Of a DNA stretch of 64,000 nucleotides, positions 36,801-48,800 are shown piece after piece. Each line of letters starts with the position of its first letter. The stretch's first letter is position 1. The notes below the pieces were generated by a model that was not told the origin of the DNA, made no database searches, and saw nothing but the letters and a program-made list of their open reading frames with translations. The stretch is from Alitta virens (lineage: Eukaryota > Annelida > Polychaeta > Phyllodocida > Nereididae). The position numbers were made by a program, and so were the translations under genes. The stretch covers positions 12,454,438-12,518,437 of the forward strand of contig OW028584.1 of NCBI GenBank assembly GCA_932294295.1, in the 5' to 3' direction.

Positions 36801-39800
36801 CCTTGAATACACGTGTTCTGATGCCAGAACATGCATGTTTAAAGAAGGGTCTTGTGTTCTCACACTGTAACAGAAAAGTGTTCTAAAAAGTGTTCAGTTC
36901 ATGTAGAGTGTATAGTTGTTCGGATATTTGGAGGATTCTGATTGGTTAACACCATTGAACTGAGCACCATATAATTCCGGGATCTCTCGGAAAACCAGAT
37001 GGGCACTTGATAGCGATGCTATTAATGTGTCATACAGTCCTCTCTTACACTGTATATTGATTGTTTCAACTTATTATTATATTATTGTATAATGTCAAAT
37101 AAATTCGTGTTGAGTCTTGGATTATCCACTAGCCGATTTGTTCTGTAATTTCTTGTATTTTATGTGACAATTTTTTCAATTATGAGACACTTTATGTATC
37201 ATTTAAAAGTTAAGACTAATGTCTCCTTTCAGGTTGTCTCTTTTTTTGTTTTCTCCTACCTGGAGGTCTCTGATTTGGTTGTCTCCTTTTTGGTAATCTC
37301 CTTTTTGGTTTTCTCCTATCTGGAGGTCTCCTTTTTGGTTGTCTCCTTTTTGGTACTCCCTATGTGCCATAACCTGAAAATTACCAGTCGACCTTTTGGT
37401 ACTAAAGTATCTCCCTTTTGGTTGTCACCTTTATGACTTTCTACCTTTTTGAAATTCCCCCTTTTGACTCGCAGCCGTAAGGAAAGCATATTTACAACAC
37501 TATTCATCATGAACGTCTTCGATTTCGTGATTAGTCAATTTTGGTCTGATTTTCACAATTTAAAATTTTATTATGTAGCTAAATCCTTTTACGTTTAGAA
37601 TATCAGGCTGGTATTAAACTGTTAAATCAACTTTAGTCGCGTCGGCATTTTTGTTTTTGACCATACGCATGTCGTCCTAATTTCGAAGTAGCAACGTCAG
37701 ATCATCTGGCCCGTATCACCCGCTATTTCGCGTGGTATGGCTGCAATTGGGAAATAAATTTACCTATCAGATGGTAAGGTCAATCAGTAACTTGGCTGCT
37801 GTTCAAACCAAAAATCTTGGTTGGTCACATATTGAAGATTGGCTCAACAACAATAGTTTTAAATTGTAATGCATTCATACCATGAAAAAAGTTCATTTTT
37901 CTTCTTCTTCAAAATTGTTTGTCACGCTATGTGCATCTGGTTAGGAGTTATTAAGTTATTAAGATATTAAGTTGGGCTGTCAGCTAAATTTGTAAGCCAG
38001 CTGATGACAAAGGACACTCGCTAAGGATAAAAAACTAATTGATATAAGCCTATTGTCGTTGTTATAATAATGTCGAATAGCTTCACATTTTTCTTTTTCA
38101 TCCATGACATGAGAGCTTTACAGCCACTGATTGGTTAATTTAAACAGCGATGCTCAGTAGAGGGTACGACATCATGCCCACACCAAGCAAAGCCAGTAGG
38201 AATGGAGTGTGATGTTACCATTTACTATGTATTCAACATGATAAAAGCCCGAAGATTCTTTCTTTGCACTTGTTTTGGGCCACCTGAAGCACTGTTGCTC
38301 ATCACAGCAAATATTAATTGATTTAGTCAAACAAACTGTTAACTGCTAAACTGTTTCGATTAAGTCTTAATTATGTCATAAAGCTTTTACATTAGGCTTA
38401 TTTGACTGACGATTTTACATTGAGAAATTTTAGGTCACGCCCACCTGCGCAGTGGTGATTTCTTGCTTCACAAAAAAACTCCAGTCAACAGTTCATCGCT
38501 ATGTCCACCATATGAAATTGGATCCGGGAATTCTGAGCCGCTCAACCGAAACACCCATAACAACATCCTCCCCGAAGGTTGTCTGTCTCATCCAATGCCA
38601 TCATCGCTGGAGGCGATCTTGACCAAGTGGTATGGCGTTGCAAAGGCGTTTGTCTGGCTTGAACTAGTAGTATTTTGCTTTTTTGATCACGTGACCCAGT
38701 TTCACAGGCTTTAACGCTCACTTTTCTTCGTGAAAATTGTGCTTCACGAAAGTTTATGACTTTTTGTAAACTTCCCAGTCATATATTTCGTACTCCAGGA
38801 TGTGATCCACAAAATGCCCAGTCGAATAGGCTTGTTCGGCTCGAGTATTGCTTTAGGTAATGAAGCATGAAATTTATGCAAACAGGAGAAAACTGTGACA
38901 TCATGCTCTTAGAATCAAGAGAAAGTTGAGGAGTGATTCTACGTAATTATTACATCGATAATAAGTGTACAAATAGACCCATGAACCTATCTAAAATCAA
39001 TTTAATGAATTTTCTGATGTATATGTAATTTATACTGGCTCCACATATGCTTTTACTGGTCAACAAAAAACAGAAAAACAAACACAAAATTAATTGCATA
39101 TAGCTTCAAAATTCTGCTGAAAAATGATATAAAGAATGGAGCCCATGAATGAACATAATACAGTTTCGGTGCTATAGCTTAATCACTGTGTATTTTATTG
39201 TTTGCGTATTTTACTGTTGGCGTATTTATTGTTGATGCTTTTAATGGTTATCAATATCTATGTATTTTATTATTTTATTGTTTTTACTGATGTAAAAGGC
39301 CCGGATGCAAAATAGCTTCAGCTGATCTGGCTACCCTTTTAAAATATATTTGAAACTTAATTGCTTTTATTCTCCACATTATACAACATAGAATGTCTTA
39401 TACAACAGTTGCACACTGCAGCCATCCAACATACATTGCAGCCATCCAACATACTTATCAGCTGTCCAATATAATCTGCTGCTGTACAACATACACCCAT
39501 GTGGGATGAAAATGAAGCATTCTGATTGGCTAACAGCAGCTGAGTGGAGAATATAAACACCTAAACATGCAAATTTGCAGGCTGCAATGGAGAAACAAGA
39601 TTATTTTCAACTTTTTGTGCTTCTTGGCATTGCGTTTTGATGGCATGCACATTACTTGTCTTGGTTATGGGAAAAGTTAAATGAAAAATGTCTCTCATGG
39701 CAAAAATAGCTACATAGCAACTGGAAAAAGTTTCATCTGACAGTGCATAAATCTCGCCTATGTTATTTTATGTTATCTTGTCTAAGCTGTTCAGATTATT

Positions 39801-42800
39801 ATAATTTTTTATTATTTGTCACTATGTGAATTTAGTTTTAATTATATTTATATCGCCTCTTTTTTCTTTTTATTTATAATGTAAGGGGTGTGTACAATTT
39901 CACAGCCTTTTAGTAAGCTAGTGCACATCCCCCACAGTATGCTCATGTCTTTTATTGTTTATGTAATGTACTAACTGTATTCAAGTACTACATACAGTGT
40001 ACAAAATAACAAAAATCTAAAATCTAAATCTAAGACATAAGAGTTTATTATCCTAACATAAGAGATATAAAAGTGAGTAAAAAACAGTATTAGAAAACTA
40101 ATAAGCACCATATAAAATGTTTTGTGTCGAGCACTTGGCGTGCAATAACCAATTAAGTACTGAACAATAGGCTAGAATGCTTGGAGAAGAAGACCAACGA
40201 TTTTTCGATTATTTTCATTATAACTACGCAGTAGATTTTTGCAACAATCTCTTTCAAATCATTATCTGTAGGGAGATGCTAATAGGTTCTTTACTAATCT
40301 TTTGGCAGTATTAGTTTATTAATGCACCTATTTAGGAGGCATTTGCTGAAAATCGACCCAATATGAAAATATTTGGAATGTGGTGGGTCATGGATTTGGA
40401 TCAAATTATCAGAATTTGTAGTTTTATGGCACCAAACACTATTCCTAAAATATGGCTCAGGGGCAAACGGTGTCCATGGTAGCAATGATTAAGATATTTT
40501 GGGCAGTTTCGCCATCTTTTTGAGCATTATTTTAGTCTGGGAATGATCAACTTTACAGTTGAATGTTTAATTTGATGAGAGCGCATGATTTTATTATCGA
40601 AATGTATTGTTCAAGGTATAGTGCAACAGTTTAACATCTCCATAAGAAAAATTCAATCTTGATAATTGCTTAGTTTTTGGACTGCCACATACTGTGCGCA
40701 TGGTGTCTGCTTCATGCCTCCAGCATAGCTCTTTAAAGATAATATTAGCCGCAGGTGACTTATTCCCTGAAAATACGACTATTCATATAAAAACCATGGC
40801 TGGTTTTTTTTACCCTAGTATCTAATTATGTATAAGTTTAATAGCCACAAATTGTTAAATTTTTCTTAGCTCAAGAGGGCAAAGTGATAAACCCTGTTTC
40901 CATGGCAACCATTAGGGACTAGGGATCTAAAATATTTGCTAATTAATGTACGTCTATACAACCATTTCCCATTTTCTGTTGAATACCTTTCAAAACCCTT
41001 TATTTATTTTAATTAATCAAGGTAATGTATTTGGCATTATTCATCCTCATCATTTATTCTGTCTCTCAAAGGATATTAGAGCAAATAGCCCTGCAATATC
41101 GAGTTGGACTTTATTATAAAACGTTTTTAAATTGTATTCATAATTTTGATAGTTTCTGGGACCAAGATGGTGGTAGGAACGAGGTGATTTTGTGTACGAA
41201 GGTGTTCTGATCTGTGGAGTTTCGCTGTTCAGTGTATATACAGAGCATACTTTGTCACGAATAATCCGTACAAATCTCTAGGCAAGTGAGTAAGGCCCTC
41301 GTTTGCTTGCATCCGAGTTGGCAGAATGAAGGCCATGTACATGGCCAAATGTGCTATGTGCGATTTCCAGGAATTTGGATAAACGCATGGAAAATGCATG
41401 GTTTTTAACTCGTTTTAATTAAGCAAAAACCATGTGTTTTCCATGCGTTTATCCTTCTCACGGAAAATGCACATGGCACATTTGGCCATGCAGTTATTTT
41501 TTGTGGTATTCAATGTGCACGGGGTTTTACAACATTTTTACTTGTCTGAATCGATTCCATGCTCAAAAGTAATAAGTGCACACACTATCACTAAAGTCTT
41601 AGAGAACATTTCGTATTTCATATAAATGTTTGTATACATTTTGAATAACCTTCAAATCAATCGAAGTGATGTGTGTCTTCACATTTCACCTTTTCGCAAA
41701 TTTAATTAATTTCTCAGTAGCATGGAAGGACTCGGAACCTTCACTCGCAATTAAACTTGAATTCCTTCAAAGCATAAAATGTATACTCCCTCGCATGGAT
41801 CAACTCTCTGATCCAACTTCTCTAAACAATTTTCCTCATTCTTTCAATGGTTATGGTAATAATCAAATGACTCTGTAACAGGGGATAAAAATCAAATGAC
41901 TTATACCAACTTACTTTTGTTGTAGAGAAACCATTTCTCTATGCTTTTATTACAGTGAATTGCAATGAATTGTAGCCAGCCACTTGACAAAGTCTCCTGG
42001 TGATGTCACAATTTACCATGCTAGGGTGGTTCCCAATCAAGCCCACAAATAGAAATGGACTTAATTTTGGTCTCAATTACAGCTGGTCAGTTGTGTTTTG
42101 ACTAGTAAATGCTCGGGTGAGCATGATAACCTATTGTGCAACAGAATTCAAAACATTGCAAATAAAATCAGGTCGCTGAGTTTGTCAAATTTATGACTTT
42201 GCTCAATGAAATGTTAGTTGACTATCAATCCACCAGCTCATTTAAATCAAGCATATTAAGATAGTTTAACCTAAAAGGGAGACACTCTTGCTTGCAAAAC
42301 TGAGACGTGGCTGCCACATTTGGAATTGGACTGATGGCCTGTCGACTACACTTCAATGCAATTCGCTGTAAGTGAAAGGGTAGGTATGCGTTTACACTGC
42401 CTGAACTTAATATTTATTCAACCTGTTCCAAAATATCACGAAAAATTACTATTAAAGCAAGTAGGTCTCTTTTAATTATTTGATATTTAACAAGCGTGTT
42501 TTGTAATAATTCAGAGTGGTCTGTTTTTTATTCAGTTGGTTTGATGGGTGCATCGCCTGTAAGGCCATGGATCAGGTGCAATGTTATCTAACACCGTTGA
42601 AAATTCGGGCGGAGGCCTAGCTCAGAGGTAGCACTCTGGGCTTCCAACCGCTGGGTCCCGGGTTCAATTCCCGGTCGAGCCTAAGTTGGATGGCTGTTTC
42701 ATCCTTCGTCTCATTGCCATGGTCTCTGCCTGTCCTAATTAGCCCAATTGGTGCAGAAATACAGGACGTAAAGCCCTAATCACCCACCCACCACCCGTTG

Positions 42801-45800
42801 AATATTCATTGAAGAACATTTGAAAAAGACATAATCAAAACAGCACTTATTATTCTTTAACATGTAGCTTACTCAACCAAATGTCGTGTACCGATTAAAA
42901 GTTGGTTACAAAAGAATGGATTTTTCATCGCACCAAAGAAAGTATAAAGAGAGTTTCAGATTGAGTGCATGGGTCCAAATGAAATAGTAGCTAGAAACGT
43001 TACTGCTTGTTCAATCAAACTGACTACACTGAGTCCAAGCAACCCACCACAACTGACCATGTGATGTATGCAAGTGTGGGCTCAAAGCAAGCAGTGAACT
43101 AGTGGGTGGGGAGAAGCAATTAAATAGAAATAAACAAAACTTGCTGCAATACCATCTGACCCATATTAAATTGTAAGACCCTACCTTGAATCAACAATTA
43201 TTTCGGCAAGCAACAAACGTAGGGATTGGCAAAAGCTTCTTATAACAGCATGACATCACATCACCACTTCCATAAATCTCAGGTGTGAAATGTCGTTAGT
43301 TTGATTAAATGCTCTATAAAATTTTCTCATATGTGTTTGATATTACTGTGCATTTTTTTGTGGTATGTTGATTTTAGTACATGTACATTTCACATTTATG
43401 GTGTGATTACAGTTATGATATAAAAATTATATTGCAAGACACCATTCATGGGGTAAATGTGTAACATGGTGTGGACTCCAAGCCTTATCATCTCATCATT
43501 ACTTCTGCTTCTGGCAGCTGACTAACTTTTTGGCCAGCAGCATTGAGACAGAGCAAAATACAATACAAATGAGACATTAATTATCATATACAATTACTAA
43601 CAATGACTAAATGTTGATGAATAACTATTTACTGTTAGTTTAATAAATATGGTCGACTCTTAGACAGTTGTAGCAACCTATTCCTGACTATAGCCATAAC
43701 TGGTTCATCCAACTGATTCTGTCTACTCCTAGCTTATAGTCGGCTTACACCTACCACCACTGAAATAATGTAAACCTTGGTAAATGTAGGAAACGTTCTA
43801 AGATATTTTAAATATGTATTTGCATGTACTAATAAGCTATAGCCAGACAGTTCTGTGTCGTGGTAGGTAGAATTGTCTAGCCGAATTTGTCTAGCTTTGT
43901 CTAAGTACAATTTGACGGGCTGTTTTTCATGAATCTAACTGCGTCTGATAAAACATTCTTGAAAAAGTTTCTACATTGTTTTCCCTGGTGGTTATGTTGC
44001 TATTGTTCTTCAATAATTCCGAAGAAGGTAAATCCAGGATCTGGACATCGTTAAACCACTTTCAAAATTACTAACACCTCAGTCAAAACTTACATGATAT
44101 TAGCTGATCTAACTATAGTATAACCAAAAAAATATTTTCCACTTGTTTTTTGGTCTTATTTTTTACATAAATGTCATGGAGAAGCACAAAATAATATATA
44201 GTGGTTACCAAAGGTCAAAGCCCAGCTTTCTTACCCACAAAACCCCCTCTCTCTGCAAATTCCCGCCCTAGATTCTGATTGGTTGAAGCAAGGGGACCTC
44301 AAGCAGCAGTATTTCTAGTGCATTTGAATGTACATTTGACAGCTTGTGTTTTATTAATGAATGTAGCTTCTTTTATTAGGTAAATTAACTTATTCAATCA
44401 ACACAGACAACCTCATCAAGATCCAAGGCTAGAACTGTTCAATTTCATTCTAATAATTTAATTCCCATATTTGACTTTGTATTCAGATAAAGTATCAAAC
44501 CAGAACATTTAGTTTAGCTTCTCAGATCTTCCCGGGGAAATTTTTAAAGGTCAACCGTCGATAATCCAAAATAAAATAAAATTGCACATTAAGTAACATT
44601 GTGACCTATCATTTTATTGCTTTTTGGGATATTTCTCATCATACCAGTGGATCTCAAAAGTAAATTTAAACTAATTACCCAAATGTACTTTTCATTAATT
44701 CCATGGCATGTTTCTGATTTTATCAATCATCTTTTTTTATTTACAGGCCCAGTGTTATGCCATGTTCTTCGTTATTAATTTATTCTCCAACTATTCCGCG
44801 TGGACTGTGGTTCTCATGACCTTGGAGAGGATGCTCGCGGTCACCATGCCCTTGAAGGCGAAAGTATGGTGTCGCGTCCGAAACGCTCGCAGGTCTATTT
44901 TCCTCATCGGTTTCTTTGCCGCAGCTAAAAACATCCATTACAGCTTCACGACAGATTTCATCTATCGTCCGGAAAAGAAATCCAACATGTGCGCTTTTGG
45001 GCTGGTCCGCAAGGGAGCCTTTCAGAGAATCTGGCAAGGAGTTGACACCATCCTGGCCTCTGTGTTGCCCTTCATGGTTATTCTGGTGACTAATATCATC
45101 ATCATTGTCAATATCAGGCGTCAGAGCCGCAAGAGGGCGCGTATTACCAATGCAGGTTGGTTACAATTACACCAGATGGCGCTTAAGTTTAGAGGGAATT
45201 TGAAGAGCAAAACAAAAAAAGTTATGTAATAATTTGATTTGAGAGATCCCACTCCATTTATTTTTTCGGTGTGGTTGTTTATTGGAATAGTTGACCCCTA
45301 CCTAATAATTCTTCCTCAATGATAGATGACTCATAATTGTGACTCACTGATAAAATTTTAATAATTGTATGTCAACAATCAAACCAATTAATTCTTTTAA
45401 CCAAAAAACCTATGAAATAGTAAATTCCATATATCTTAGTTCATCTTTACAGTTACTTCACCCAATATTATAAAATTATACACATGCAAAAATACTACTA
45501 TATTAAATGTGGGAAAGCGAGTGCTCAGCGATCCTTTTTATCATCAATGATGTTTTCAATACTATTTCATTTGGACCCTTGCACTCAAACCTAAAACTCT
45601 TTTTTATTCTTTTAAGCTATGAAAAATCCATTATTTTGCAACCAACACTCACTAGCAATACTTATATATCTTAAGAGTGCACATCCTGACCTCTAATGCA
45701 TGCAAATCGAAATAAGGAATTTAATGTGCTGTATTTTATTTAAGGGCAAATAAATTCGTCCTAAGTAGTCATATTTTGTAGCTGCATGAAAAACAGATGC

Positions 45801-48800
45801 TGCAATAACAAAGCAGTGTATAGTCATATAGTCCTAATTTTTTAAACATAAAGACAAATTTGTATTGGTCTTTTTCAGATCGAGAAGGGGATGCGGACAA
45901 TGTAAATAAAAAAAGTCATTTTTCCTTTTTCTTAATATATTGTATTATTGCTTTGCACTTATGATATGTTAAGATAAAAAGCACTTATGATGATATTATA
46001 CCAACTAGCTGATGGAAAGTGAGCCTTATCTGTGAAAATAAATTCATGTTCCATGGTTAAGGGCTGACAGCAGGTGTGATAAATGAGGTTGAAATACTCA
46101 GAAGTCTCATTCAGTTTGTTTGTGCCATTAAGTGTCGTTTTCATATTAGTTTGTTATTGTCTACAGCCTAATTCGTAGAGTTGGAAACAATCTCATAGGC
46201 TTGGAACCAAACTCCAGATGACGTCATGGGAATCCAGGACTCCCATTGGCCAAGGTAGTCCTCCCTCAACCATGACATCATCTGGAGTTTAGCTTTCAAG
46301 TCCAAGATATTAGTTTCCAACTCTATGAAATTGACAGTAATATTTATGTGTAGAAGAGTGTTCTAATTGTTTGTCTTCAACTATGACGTCAGGAGGGTCT
46401 TAATTAAAACCACTGATTGATCCATTCTGTAAACTATGATGCTCAGTGGAATGTGTGACATCATATATGGTGACATCATGGTGACATCATGCTCACACAC
46501 AGAAAAGCCATGTACGGTTACAGCGTGATGTCACCCTTAATGCTGTACCCAAATGGCATTCCAAATCGGGCCAGCGTCGTTTCTAAATCAGCCGCTGTCG
46601 GTACAACATCATTTCAACAACGCCAACATCCAGCCGACGTTGATGCAATTTGGAATGCTATCCGGGTATTCACCATGCTAAAAGCATCCTTTTTTCTTAA
46701 AAGGCAAACTATGTCGTCACGCTAGAATGAAATATTCATTTTGATTAGCTGTTTAAAATGTAGATAAATATAATATTTAAGGACAAACCTTGGATGGTGT
46801 GAAAAGGTAAATTGTTGTCATATTAACTGATCACGTGACAGGAAGAATTGTATTGGTTGGGAGGGGTCATGTGATCACTTGTCATGCAACTTCTATCAAT
46901 AGATTTATTTGCTGTCTCCGAGACAAATGATTTTTTTTGCAAAAATTGTGTTTTTGAATGAGTGTCCATTTGACAGTTGATTCTTGCACCTCATTAAAAC
47001 CCATAGGAACAGCACAAAATGGACAGAAATGTTACTGATAACTACAAAGAAACAGGAGAAATTACAATAGAGAATATATAATGTGGCACACTTTAAGTTT
47101 ATTGTAAAAAAAAAACTATTTTTATCGGCCAGAATACCCCAGATAGCATTCCAAATCAGGCCAGCGTCGTTTCTTTATAAGCCACCGCCGGTACAACATC
47201 GTTTCAACACCGCCGACATCGCGCTGACATTGATTTGATTTGGAATGCTATCTTGGTATAGCCTAGAAACTTTGGGTTAGTTTGTCAGTCATTATGTTAG
47301 AATCCACTATTGTCCAATTCTCTAAATATAAATATAATAAAAAAAATATTCAATGCCTTACTAATATTTTCGTATTTTTTTCTTCCAATTTCAGGGCATC
47401 ACTGTTATGCTGGTGACGGTGTCATTCATGTTCGTGGTTCTAACCGCCCCTCTGTTTATTTTTCGTCTTTATTTCACTTTCGTCACCACTGCCAATGACC
47501 CATACTTACAAGCTATATACAACATGGGTCATCACATCTGTCATAAGTTATGGTAATGTGTAAAATTAATCATTTTAATTATACTCCTTTTGTCAATTAC
47601 TTAAAAATTAATCATTTGAATTATACTTTTTTTGCTGTTTCGAGCCGCGAGGGTTCCTGGAAACTCATTTAGGGCAACTCACCGAATGTCTCTCACAACT
47701 AACCCAGCCACTATTGACCTATGGTCCTCGATTCAAAATTGCTCAATATTATATAATATATAATTTTATTGACTGCAGAGCATCCAAAAGATACATGTGT
47801 CAGAAAAACAATTTAATGCAAGGATAAAAAATTAAAATATACATATATATATAATGATAAAGTAAAATAAAAGAACAATCTACATGAAGATAATTTAGTT
47901 ACATATTAAAAACATCTATATGATAATTATGTACAACTATAAGCATATAAATAAAACAAGGCACCATCAGGGCAATTAGCAGGAATCAATGCACCGTAGA
48001 AGATTAATACTGAATACAAATAAGCAGCAGCAGTGGGTATTTACATATGTACAGATTGTATATCCAGTTATATTGTCTATTTTAGGAACTATATATAATA
48101 ATAATAATAGTTGTGAAAAATTACATAAGCATACCAATATATGTACAAATCCTTCTTTGGAGCAACAATAAATGAAATCAACAAGCATATCAACAACCAA
48201 ATAATACAAGGAATGCAGTACCGCCAGAATTATGATATTCTAAGACAGCTTTCTTTGTCAATTACTTAAAACAAACAATGTATTATTCAAATGGTCAGAG
48301 AACAAGTTAGTATAGGATGGTGGAGGACGGGGGGGGGGGATATTTGTTTTTAATCATATTTTGTATTTACATCTTTTGAGAATTTTTTTACTCCACCAAA
48401 GACATAAGCATATACACATTGGTCAAAGTGGACCTATATTTTTGGGGAACACTATTCAGTGTGCTGTAGTATTCATGTTTCATATTTCATTATTAGCAAT
48501 TTTTCTTGGGGGTGAAACCTGTCAGCGCCGCAAAATCGTGTGAAAATTTACGTTAAAATATGAAAATATATAATTTGTAGGATGGACGCCCGTGCTGCTA
48601 GCAACTAAATGATCATACACACGGATTTTGAACTTGCAAGAATAATATTAGTTAAAAGATCGATAAGAGATATTTATTTACTAATCAAGATGAGGTAAAA
48701 TATTTTTAAAAAGGAGCTTAGGCAAAATTAGACAATTATAATATAAGTTTATTATCCATAACTTCTTTATTTTCTAAAAGTAATGCCTCAAATAACATCT

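Noticed and set aside
36780..37135. Possible solo LTR
   Set aside because: A TATA-like and AATAAA-like layout only; no TG...CA ends with target duplication and no second copy were found.
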